Positions 45,205 through 55,737 of a stretch of 64,000 nucleotides of DNA are shown here, in pieces. Position numbers and translations under genes: made by a program. The notes beneath the pieces are model-generated. The model was not told where the DNA came from and made no database searches. It saw only the letters and a program-made list of their open reading frames with translations. Within the stretch, counting starts at the first letter, position 1, and every line of letters starts with the position of its first letter. The stretch lies in NCBI GenBank assembly GCA_024760905.1, contig CM045731.1:50708501-50772500 (forward strand), written 5' to 3'. Source of the stretch: Plotosus lineatus (Eukaryota > Chordata > Actinopteri > Siluriformes > Plotosidae).

Positions 45205-46012
45205 CTATATATATGTCTTTTCTTCAACGCCACTGTTTCTAAACCAGACAACATCGCTGGCCTCATCACCATCTTGTACACTTTTCCTTTCATTCTTCCT
45301 GATACCTTCCTATCACACATCACACCAGATACTGTTCTCCAACCATTCCAACCTGCCTGCACACGCTTCTTCACCTCTTTTCCACACTCTCTATTGCTCT
45401 AGATTGTTGAGCCTAAGTACTTAAAATCCTCCACCTTCTTTATCTCTGCTCCCTCTCACCTCACCGTTCCTCTTGGGCCTCTTGTATTCTGTTTTGCTGA
45501 GGCTCACCTTCATTCCTCTCCTTTCCAGGGCATACCTCCACCTCTCTAGATTTTCCTGCACTTGTTCTCTGCTCTCACTACAGATCACAATGTCATCTGA
45601 AAACATCACAGTCCGGGGAGATTCTTGTCTAACCTCGTCTGTCAGCCTGTCCATCACCATAGCAAACAAGAAGGGGCTCAGAGCTGACCCTTGATGCAGT
45701 CCCACCTCCACCTTGAACTCTTCTGTCACACCTCCACATTGAACTCTTCTACTCTTCTGTCACACTGACAGCACACCTCACCACTGTCTTACATCTCTCA
45801 TACATGTCCTGCACCACTCTAACATACTTCTCTGCCACTCCAGACCTCTCTCGGCACCCTATCATATGCTTTCTCTAGATCCACAAAAACCACAATGCAG
45901 CTCCCTCTGACCTTCTCTGTACTTCTCTCTTAACATCCTCAAAGCAAACACTGCATCAGTGGTGCTCTTTCTTGGCGTGAAACCAAACTGTTGTTCACAA
46001 ATGCTATCTCTT
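45205..46012 (-). mobile_element. LINE E: internal RTE fragment
   Basis: Minus-strand match to the reverse-transcriptase part of LINEs B and [21 protein letters not shown] near 46005, [21 protein letters not shown], then KGKVYKMVMRPAMLSGLET near 45270. Both ends are missing. Confidence 0.85.
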
Positions 46013-46600
46013 GATGTTTTAGTTGTTCTGCATCTGTGACTGCTCTCTGAGGCTTCCACTTCCTTCCACTCTTGATGGTTTCCCTGATAGGTTAACCTTC
46101 TTGTCTTTGGATGTGTGTAGCGTGGTGACAGCTCGTGGTTTTGCTACCTTGAATTCTTCCACGAGATATGTCACTGGTAGTGTTAGCTTGGCAGTCTTGC
46201 TGTAAATATTGATTGCACTGAAACTGTGTGGAACCCCATGCCATCTCGTAAGAAACTTGCTGCAGAGTCTTTCCATGGCTTCAACTGCAGACATGGGAAT
46301 GTCATATAGCAAGAAGGGCCACTGCAATCTTGGTATAATGCCATACTGGAAGCACCACACCTTGAACCTTTTCTGCAATTGACTATCTATTGCATAAAGC
46401 CAGTTCTTTAGTTATTCTTTGACAGCCTTCATGTTGTTGGTGTCTTTCAGGAAGCTATCATAATTCTTACCAAGGCACTTGATCTGCTCATCCTGTATTG
46501 TTGGGATCTTTTCACCTTGAATGCTGAAGGTGTTCTTAGACAGCCCTCCTTTATGTATGCACAACCTTCTTGATTTTGAGGGCTTGAATTAACACTGAAA
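46013..46600 (-). mobile_element. LINE G: fragment of a different LINE (3' coding part)
   Basis: The minus-strand frame at 46378-46023 reads KRFKVWCFQYGIIPRLQWPF, SAVEAMERLCSKFLTRWHGV and TLPVTYLVEEFKVAKPRAV. This is typical of the region downstream of the reverse transcriptase in some fish LINEs (possibly R2/NeSL-type). It is fused to LINE E at about 46012. Confidence 0.65.
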
Positions 46601-46639
46601 TAGAACTGCATATTGAGCAACAATAAATATATTAAATAA

Positions 46640-47800
46640 ACATTAGAATAGTGTAAGTGCATCTAGTGCTTTTACTGGCATATTGTGAAGCCTTAATTAT
46701 TAATGGATGCATTTCAAATTTTTAAGCCGGGATTAAAACTGGATCCTCATCCGTGCATGTGCAGAACTATATCATGCATGACTAGTCCTCATCAGACCTG
46801 TGACCCTATGAGCAGTAGATTGATCTATTTATATATAACAAAATTAACATTACATGTATATACAGTTTGTTAATGCCGTAATAGCGATGCCCATAGGCCT
46901 GCTGAGCACATGCCACATGTATAACACTTACAGTGACACTGACCGCTCATGAAAGATCGTCATACTTTCGAACTTTACAATAATAACATGCAATATCATT
47001 TATCATATAAAACAAATTAATTTTATCATTATGCTGAAGAGAAGTGGAATGTAATTTACTGGAATCTGGACCGAGGCTGTTTCCGCAAGTAGTGTTACTG
47101 TACGTCATTTTCTCAGAGTCAACAGAGCATTTAGCAAAAAACCTCTGTGGTTAATGTGCCTTGTTGGCGATCAGATTCATGGGACAGCTTCCCTCTTTTG
47201 CTCATTTTAAAATAGATGTTTATAAATTGAAATTCTAGATGTACTGTATTTGGTTAGTACATTTCTTAGCAATTAGCAATATGATTCATGGTTTTGTTTT
47301 TAATCGGAAATTTCCGTTTCCTATATAAAAAGAAATTCTATTGACTGAAGGCCTTCGTGACATCCGCACTGCCCAATCATGCCATGGGTCTTATTATACT
47401 GGGCTTTCTACACACTGAAGGATTGTTTCCGTCCTCTATCTAACATGATTGTGACTGAATTACAAGCTGGGACAAGTGACAAAGCAAAGTTTAAAAATAA
47501 AACAAAACAAAACAAACAAACAAAAAAACTTTGATAAATGATCTCGCAGGGAAAAATAAGTGTGTAAACTACATGCTTGATAAAATGTGAGTATATGGCG
47601 CATACCTGTGTTTACGCCCGACTACAGCCCCGATGATGTGTATGAGTGTAGAGTGGTATAATGAGTTCTTACCCTACCTCAACACCTGCACTACTGGCAT
47701 TCCATAAATGCTAATAAACCGGCAAGTGATAATGGTGTGTTCCTTTAAAAAAAATAACATTAGTGAAAGTTTACATTCTAAGATTGACTGATTAATTGAA
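46640..47800. other. Intergenic, no feature recognised
   Basis: AT-rich, apparently single-copy. No open frame with a recognisable domain. Confidence 0.5.
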
Positions 47801-47814
47801 TTAGCCAGGTAGGT

Positions 47815-48130
47815 TTTAAACTGAGACAGTAGTAGAGTGCTGGGTTAAAGATCCCAGGGTCAGAGTTCAAGCCCCACTATTAGCGGTTGTCACTGCCATC
47901 TTTCCAGTGCTGCTAACTGGGTTATCAAAGGCAGACCTTGTCTCTCACTGTCTCTGGTGAGAGATTCATGTAAAAGAACCTTTGCTGACTTTTGTGAAGA
48001 GTAGGCTGCATAACCAGCAGCGTGTTTCTGCTCTGCAATGGCCTGGCAAGCTGTCCAGGATGTACTCTGCACTCGCTCAGAGTTGGCTGAAATGGTTGCC
48101 CACCTCCCTACAACCCAGTTTTAAACCCAG
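47815..48130 (+). mobile_element. SINE family A, tail type 1
   Basis: Head with gtagtagagtgctgggttaa and a B box-like gagttcaagccccac; common body; gtccaggatgtactctgcac tail. Confidence 0.75.
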
Positions 48131-48189
48131 ACAGAACCTCTCTTCAATTCTCCACATCTCCATTCTCCACAGAGTTTCGCATCATCAAA

Positions 48190-49120
48190 AATAAGTCGAC
48201 CCAGATACATATTCCACCAAAACAGTAACGTAAAGTGGTCACACAGAACATGTACATCTTTAAAAACCTTTAAAGATGTACCGGTTTAACCTTTGCTGAC
48301 ATTTGCAGAAGTTATGTGAGAAATGGGATGTAATATAAAATAATTTTTCCTGCATTGTTCAGTCAGATACAGACAAACCCATCAGTATAATGAGATTAGC
48401 AAGAAACCACACAAGCTCAGGCAACCACACTAAATCCAGTGGATTAGTCTCCAGAGGACAGTTGTGTCTCTGAGAAAACCGATGTAATAATTCACGAGAG
48501 GACATGAACTTCCTCAACTGGTATCAGAATACAATACCGAAATTCCATACAGCAGTTTGGGTGTAATCATATTTACAAACAATTTTTTTAGGAAAGGATG
48601 ATGACGAGATTAGTCTTAAGGCAGATGAAATACATTACCTGATATTTAAAATTAACAAGTTAAATCCTGCACATGTTCCTTTGTTATATTTGTTTTGAAA
48701 TCGATGGCATATTACAGGGGCACCAGTTGCTCAAGCCAACACTCTTCTTATAGTTCAAGAAACAAAGGAAACCTATTTGTAGGGTTATAAACACTAAAAG
48801 GTGACTTACATGTAAGCAATATAGCTGCAATGTACCCATTTTCGGTTGGTTTTAACTGAAAATTCTTCCATTATTCACAAAGGTAGCAGTCTTTTTGAAA
48901 ACCTTTGAATATCTTCGATTATCATATTGCTGGATGTAAAAACAATTCTAATTTTGCACCAAATTTTTGTGCAGGTCAATAATTTTTCCACAAGACCACA
49001 AATATGGATAATTTACATCAAATTCAACCGAATATTTCCAAAAATATGTGAATTCCAGTTCCCATTGGAATAAAATTTGCTTGTCCTTTCGGACAAGATC
49101 ACTTACGTGTGAGTCAGCTT
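48190..49120. other. Intergenic, no feature recognised
   Basis: No coding or repeat pattern identified by eye. Confidence 0.45.
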
Positions 49121-49162
49121 TTAGTCATTCATTTGACAACCCGCATACGATTAGGGTCACAG

Positions 49163-52100
49163 CCGTGAGGAGGGGCACAAACCAGTGTCTCTCCCTCACG
49201 CCTCACGCAGTCTCCCTCTTCCCAAGCCCGGATAAATGCAGAGGGTTGCGTCAGGAAGGGCATCCGGCGTAAAACAAATGCCAAATAAACTATGCGAATC
49301 AGAAGAAAGAATGACATACCGGATCGGTCGAGGCCCGGGTTAACAACGACCGCCATCAGTGCTGTCAACCAACAGGGTGCTGATGGAAATTGGACTACTG
49401 TTGGTCGAAGACGTCGAAGAAGGACAGGCGGGAGGCATGCCCATTGCCAGAGAGAGAAGAGGAAAGGCATGAGTCTAGGACTGAAAGTAGGGACTTTGAA
49501 TGTTGGAACTATGGCAGGAAAAGGTAGAGAGCTGGCTGACATGATGCAGAGGAGAAAGGTGGACATACTGTGTGTTCAGGAGACCAGGTGGAAAGGTTGC
49601 AAGGCTAGAAGCATAGGAGCAGGGTTTAAGCTGTTTTATCATGGTGTGGATGGGAAGAGAAATGGAATCGGAGTCATCTCGAAGGAGGAGTTTTTCAGGA
49701 ATGTTCTAGAAGTGAAAAGAGTGTCAGACAGAGTGATGAGTCTCAAGTTAGAAATTGAAGGTGTGATGGTCAAGGTTGTTAGTGCTTATGCCCCACAGGC
49801 AGGATGTGAGCTAGAAGAGAAGGAGAGATTCTGGAGTGAGTTAGATGAAGTGATGCAGAGTACCCCCAGAGGTGAAAGAGTGGTCATTGGGGCAGACTTC
49901 AATGGACATGTTGGTGCAGGAAACAGAGGGGACGAGGAAGTGATGGGTAGGTATGGTATCCAGGACAGGAACGCAGAAGGACAGATGTTGGTAGATTTTG
50001 CAAAAAGGATGGAAATGGCTGTGGTGAATACTTTCTTCCAGAAGAGAGAGGAGCATAGGGTGACTTATAAAAGTGGAGGTAGAGGCACACAGGTAGACTA
50101 CATCTTGTGCAGGCGAAGTAATTTAAAGGAAGTCAGTGACTGCAAAGTAGTAGCGGGTGAGAGTGTTGCCAAACAGCATAGGATGGTGGTGTGCAGGATG
50201 ATGCTGATGGTGAGGAAGGTGAAGAAGACAAAGGCAGAGCAGAAGACAAAGTGGTGGAAGCTGAAAAAGGAAGAGTGTCGGGTTGTCTTCAAGGAGGAGT
50301 TGAAACAGGCTTTGGGTGGTCACGAAGTGCTTCCAGATGACTGGACAACTACAGCTAATGTGATCAGGGAGACAGGTAGGAGAATACTTGGTGTGTCATC
50401 TGGAAGGAAAGTAGATAAGGAGACTTAGTAGTGGAATGAGGAAGTGCAGGAGTGTGTACAAAGGAAGAGGTTAGCTAAGAAGAAGTGGGACATTGAGAAA
50501 ACCAAAGAGAGTAAACAGGAGTACAGGGAGGCACAGCGGAAGGCAAAGGTAGCAGTGTCAAAGGCCAAACAGAGCGCGTATGATGACTTGTATGCTCGGT
50601 TGGAAAGTAAAGAGGGAGAAAATGATTTATACAGGTTGGCACAGCAGAGAAATAGAGATGGGAAGGACGTGCAGCAAGTTAGATTGATAAAGGACAGAGA
50701 GGGAAATGTATTGCCTGATGACAGAAGTGTGCTGGGAAGATGGAAAGAGTACTTTGAAGAGCTGATGAATGTGGAAAATGAGAGAGAAAAAAGAGTACAA
50801 GAGGTGACTGTTGAGGACCAGGAAGTAGCAAAGATTAATAAGGGTGAAGTGAGGAGGGCATTGAAGAGGATGAAGAATGGAAAGGCAGTTGGTCCTGATG
50901 ACATACCGGTGGAGGTATGGAAGTGTCTAGGAGAGGAAGCAGTAGATTTTCTGACAAGAACATTTAACAAGGTCTTAGAGAGTGAGAGGATGCCAGAGGA
51001 ATGGAGAAGTGTGCTGGTGCCCATTTTTAAGAACAAGGGAGACGTGCAGAGTTGTGGCAACTACAGAGGGATAAAGTTGATGAGCCATACGATGAAGTTA
51101 TAGGAAAGAATACTGGAAGCTAGACTAAGGGCAGAGGTCAGCATTTGTGAACAACAGTTTGGTTTCATGCTAAGAAAGAGCACCACAGATGCAGTGTTTG
51201 CCTTGAGGATGTTAATGGAGAAGTACAGAGAAGGTCAGAGGGAGCTGCATTGTGCCTTTGTGGATCTGGAGAAAGCATATGACAGGGTGCTGAGAGAAGA
51301 ACTGTGGTATCGCATGAGGACGTCTGGAGTGGCAGAGAAGTATGTTAGAGTGGTGCAGGACATGTATGGGAGATGTAAGACAGTGGTGAGGTGTGCTGTC
51401 GGTGTGACAGAAGAGTTCAAGGTGGAGGTGGGACTGCATCAAGGGTCAGCTCTCAGCCCCTTCTTGTTTGCTATGGTGATAGACAGACAAGGTTAGACAA
51501 GATTCCCCATGGACTATGATGTTTGCAGATGACATTGTGATCTGTAGTGAGAGCAGAGAACAAGTGCAGGAAAATCTAGAGAGGTGGAGGTATGTCCTGG
51601 AAAGGAGGGGAATGAAGATTAGCCTCAGTAAGACAGAATACATGTGCATGAATGAAAAGGACCCAAGAGGAACGGTGAGATTACAGGGAGCAGAGATAAG
51701 AAAGGTGGAGGATTTTAAGTACTTAGGCTCAACAATCCAGAGCAATGGAGAGTGTGGAAAAGAGGTCAAGAAGCGTGTGCAGGCAGGTTGGAATGGTTGG
51801 AGAAAAGTGTCCGGTGTGATGTGTGATAGGAGGGTATCGGCAAGAATGAAAGGAAAAGTGTACAAGACGGTGTTGAGGCCAGCGATGTTGTATGGTTTAG
51901 AAACAGTGGCCCTGGGGAAAAGACAGGAGGCAGAGCTGGAGGTAGCAGAGATGAAAATGTTGAGGTTCTCTTTGGGAGTAACGAGGATGGATAGGATTAG
52001 GAATGAGCACATCAGAGGGACAGCACATGTAAGACGTTTTGGAGACAAAGTCAGAGAGGCTAGATTGAGATGGTTTGGAGATGTACAGAGGAGGGATAGT

Positions 52101-52302
52101 GAGTATATTGGTAATAGGATGCTGAGGCTGGAACTACCAGGCAGAAGGCCTAGAGTAAGACCAAAGAGACGATTCATGGATGTGGTGAAGGAGGACATGA
52201 AGGTCGTTGGTGTCAGAGAAGAAGATGCAAAGGATAGGGTGAGATGGAGGCAGATGATTCGCTGTGGCGACCCCTGAAGGGAAAAGCCGAAAGGAAAAGA
52301 AG
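49163..52302 (+). mobile_element. LINE F: full-length RTE (BovB-like) retrotransposon with 18-bp target-site duplication
   Basis: Identical direct repeats (atacgattagggtcacag) at 49145-49162 and 52303-52320 flank 3140 bp. The target was a family D repeat (49123-49162 plus 52321-52620). The 3' end is gtggcgacccctgaaggg followed by A-rich GAAAAGAAG. Confidence 0.93.
49292..52277 (+). pseudogene. LINE F RTE polyprotein, few lesions
   Basis: The first frame (49292-50428, 378 codons) contains the whole endonuclease: GTLNVGTMAGKG, QETRWKGC, VVSAYAPQAG, GADFNGHVG, and QVDYILCRR near 50095. A stop follows at 50426. The next frame (50444-51103) runs into the reverse transcriptase and stops at 51101. 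51167-51496 holds [11 protein letters not shown] and [11 protein letters not shown] small deletion near 51488 precedes 51516-52277, which has FADDIVICSE (catalytic Asp pair intact), YLGSTIQSNGE and RRPRVRPKRRFMD. Two stops and one indel make it the youngest-looking LINE in the window. Confidence 0.9.
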
Positions 52303-52320
52303 ATACGATTAGGGTCACAG

Positions 52321-52620
52321 GGAGGCCGGGGCCTATTTTAGCTGACACGGGACAAAGGTGGAGTACACCCTGAACACCTCACCAGACCATCGCAGGGTCA
52401 ATACACACAACCACTCACATTCACATCCACACCTAAAGGCTATTTGGAACAGTAAACTAGCCTACCGTTTCCAATCTTTGTGATGTGGAAAGAAACCAGA
52501 GTACCTAGAGGCAACCCATGAAAGCATGAGGAGAACATGCAAACTCCACACAGAAATTCCCACGCAAGGGACTTGAACCCAGAACATACTTGTTATGAGG
52601 CGGACGTGCCAGCCGAAGAC
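52321..52620 (-). mobile_element. Family D repeat split by LINE F
   Basis: Continues the repeat begun at 49123-49162 after the LINE F insertion. Confidence 0.7.
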
Positions 52621-52689
52621 TAATAATCTGAAAATGAGAAAAAGTGGTTGTGATTGCGGTTTATAATGAAAGCAGCACAGAACTCCTGT

Positions 52690-53290
52690 TAGCACATCTG
52701 CCTCACAGCAAAAGGTCCTGGGATTGAGATCCGCGTGTTTCTCTGTGGAGGTTGTATGTTCTCTCAGTGCTTGCGTGGGTTTCCTTTTACAGACTAGACA
52801 TGTACATGTTAGGGTAATTGGGTGTTCCAAACTGACATTAGATGTGAATTAATTAGTAGTTGGGTATTTATTGAAACTGTGAAGGTCTAAGCTACTCAGG
52901 GTGTACCCAGCCTACACCCAGTATTGTCTACGATAGACTTTGGTCTCCCTGGGTTTTGCTCCCAGATAGAGATATTTGGGAGGGTAGCATGGTGATATGG
53001 TCGTACAACATTTACCTCACAGCAAGGACGTATTAGGTTTGAGGTCCAGGCTTGAGGGTTTCTGTGTGGATTTTGCATGAACTGTGTGTGCTTGTGTGTT
53101 TTCCTCAGGGACTCCGGTTTTCTTCCACAGACATGCACATTAGGCTAACTGGCTGTTCTAAATTACCCCTCAGTGTGAGTGTCAAAGTGAATGGGTGTGC
53201 ATTCCTGAAATGGGGTATACCCAGCCTTTTCCCCATGCTGGCTGGGATAGGCTCTAGTCTCACCACAACCCTAATAGGAGTGGGGAATCA
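52690..53290 (+). mobile_element. Two family D repeats in tandem
   Basis: 52690-52950 and 52985-53290, each with a cctcacagcaaa/gga head and the cgtgtttctctgtgg / ggtttctgtgtgga type body. Confidence 0.6.
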
Positions 53291-53299
53291 CACTCGACA

Positions 53300-54170
53300 A
53301 ATGCACGATACATGATAGAAGTGCAACACATGCAAATGGAAATTTGCGGCCATCACTTTTTTATACTCAAATTTGTTGTGCAACCCTTACAGCGTGCGAA
53401 TTTAGTCACCTGGTTCGTGAACTCATCGTAAAAAAAATCCCAACATGTTTGAAATTTCTACTAATGTCACAAAACAAGGTTCTCATGTGGACTACCCTGA
53501 AACTCAAAAGAATCCACACATGTCACGTCAAAGTTACAAAGTTGTTGTTTTGCTTGCAAATTATTTGTTTGTCAAGAAAAAGAAAAAAAAAAACCGATAA
53601 ATTGTAGGCTCCCATGCAGAAAGTTTGAGGATTATTGCTATCTGCCCTTTCCTGTGTATTTTGTTAAAATTCGTACTTTATTCACAGTTGAACAGCTGGC
53701 AACATGAAAATAAAGCGTATGATTGCAAACAAAATGCGACTGATTTACAGTGGATTCGTATTTTTTTCGCCAAACAATCATCGACAAATTAAATCGCAAA
53801 CTCCTCATGAATCGGTCACAAAAATCGTTGATCTTCATGATTTTGTGCAATTTAAGTATTTAAGCTGCAAAATATTTTCTTGCATGTGGAGTCGAACATC
53901 TTAAAATGAATTTGTAAAATTGGCAAAAAAATAATTTTTGCGCCAATCACTTTTCTATTGCACCGCTAGTCCGATCACCCCTAAGAGGTTCGGAAAACGA
54001 GTGAGTGAATAGAGATACTTGGAGCACTGAACAGATGCAGAAACACCTTGAGATATTCACGAGCCCTTATTGAACAGGGAATTTAGTGTTTTGTACTCGT
54101 CCTTAATTGAAAATGTAAAGAAATACTGCGCGAGTATTTCAGTTCTAGGTTGGAATTAAGCAAAAATACT
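53300..54170. other. Intergenic, no feature recognised
   Basis: No coding evidence. Lies beyond the candidate hspg2 poly(A) site. Confidence 0.45.
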
Positions 54171-55039
54171 TTTATTGCAAACTTGTGATTGTTGCTACTT
54201 ACAATACATGTTACATTAGAAACACAGAGGCAAGTCATTAACAGAAGGCAGAAAAGTATGTGCTTGTAATGTGTTTAGCACCATTGGGTTTTTCATATAC
54301 ACCAGCAATTTAGATGTTAACGTATGGAAGGATGATGGTTTCGTTAAAAAATGATAAAATTAAAATAAAACCCCCAAAAATGGTTGCTCGGTTCAGTGTC
54401 CGACATGATTCCCATATTCTGCTTCATCGTCACCTGAGATGTGGAGTGGATTTGAAGCTAGGACCCTCCCAGTGTACAGAAAGCCCCGTTCCTGTGTTCT
54501 AGAAGTGTCTACGCCGTCTCAGAGAGAACAGAAAGGAAACGAAAGGCTGTAGAGTCTTCAAGTAATAAACACAGCTTAGCACACAAACTTTAGACATGTT
54601 ACACATTATTAGGACCTAGAATCGACCCGAGAAGAAGAAAAAAAAAATGTTTTTTTTTAAAAAGGCGAGGGTTAATTAGAATCCTTCCCGACACAAATAT
54701 TTCATAGCGACCCATATATTCATAGGCATATAAATTAAAAATTCAGTGCCGTAAAAACATTTCTGACCACATATTGTTTAAGCCAACAGTGAAGGCATGT
54801 CATGAAATTCTTTTTCCTTAGATCTCCCCTCTTTTTTTTTCTCTCGTTCTTTTTAATCAATGCTAAAAACAAATGCTACTGCAGGACTATGTAAACTGAT
54901 ATCCTGTGTTAATTATCCTTCATTATACAACACTTCAGAAAAAAGATGTAGTGTATTTTTTTTCTTTCTCTCTTTTGGTTTTCGCAGAACATAGTAAAAA
55001 ATAAAAGATTTTTGGCAGCAGTAAGGCACCAAGAGAATA

Positions 55040-55040
<1 letters not shown>

Positions 55041-55132
<92 letters not shown>

Positions 55133-55168
55133 GTGTGTGTGGGTGTGGGTGTGTGTGTGGGTGGGTGG

Positions 55169-55196
<28 letters not shown>
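55041..55196. repeat. Long (GT)n array
   Basis: About 155 bp with a few GC/GGG interruptions. On the hspg2 sense strand this is (CA)n within the probable 3' UTR. Confidence 0.95.
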
Positions 55197-55199
<3 letters not shown>

Positions 55200-55318
55200 A
55201 AAGCAAAAAAAAAAATCACTTTGGCTGTGAGAGAACCCTGTACCTCTCTTTCTGTTTGTCTGGTTTTGAAATGTGTTTGCAATCCTGTATGTGTGTGAGA
55301 ACAGTTTCTTGTATTGCT

Positions 55319-55321
<3 letters not shown>

Positions 55322-55388
<67 letters not shown>
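55322..55388. repeat. (GT)n array
   Basis: Second long array in the probable hspg2 3' UTR. Confidence 0.95.
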
Positions 55389-55389
<1 letters not shown>

Positions 55390-55503
55390 CAAGGGAGGCG
55401 GGTTTGGTAAGTGAAAGGCATGTGCAGTCCTGTAGGTGTTTGAGTTCCGTGTCACTCCTGTGGTATGTGTGTGAGTCTCTATGTGGCACTTTGGCGTCTT
55501 TGC

Positions 55504-55676
55504 CTACGACGAACAGCGCCGCACATTTTTGCCATCTTCAGCGTGAAGCTGCAAGTCGATGGGCCGTGCTGGCTGTTGTCCCGGCCGGGCGTTAAACAGA
55601 AACAGGTTCTTTATGCAACCCGTGATGCCCGAGGAGAACTTCCCGCTAGTAAGAGTGTCCATGTCTGCAGCTCCGC
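55504..55676 (-). CDS. hspg2: hspg2 terminal coding exon
   Basis: 173 nt, 56 residues plus TAG at 55506-55504. The acceptor is GACACAAG|GC. It encodes the LG3 end, with the FSSGITGC and ARPG landmarks and the final CSS. The acceptor has no ordinary polypyrimidine tract. Instead a long (TG)n run, as read on the minus strand, begins about 15 bases upstream. Confidence 0.93.
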
Positions 55677-55692
55677 CTTGTGTCATGGAAAC

Positions 55693-55737
<45 letters not shown>

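Larger units (their letters stand above)
54171..55503 (-). other. hspg2: Probable hspg2 3' UTR with candidate poly(A) signal
   Basis: No intact gene is seen downstream of the hspg2 stop. The first well-placed AATAAA on the minus strand is at 54176-54171, giving a UTR of about 1.3 kb that would contain two long (CA)n tracts. This is inference only: no GU-rich element or transcript evidence was assessed. Confidence 0.35.

Noticed and set aside
51446..52348. 300-codon open frame on the minus strand
   Set aside because: Antisense shadow of the LINE F reverse-transcriptase region. LINE B has an equivalent antisense frame. No conserved domain.
46700..54100. LDLRAD2, the neighbour of HSPG2 that I recall in mammals
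   Set aside because: Looked for a Cys-rich LDL-receptor class A pattern on both strands and saw none. It may be outside the window or absent.
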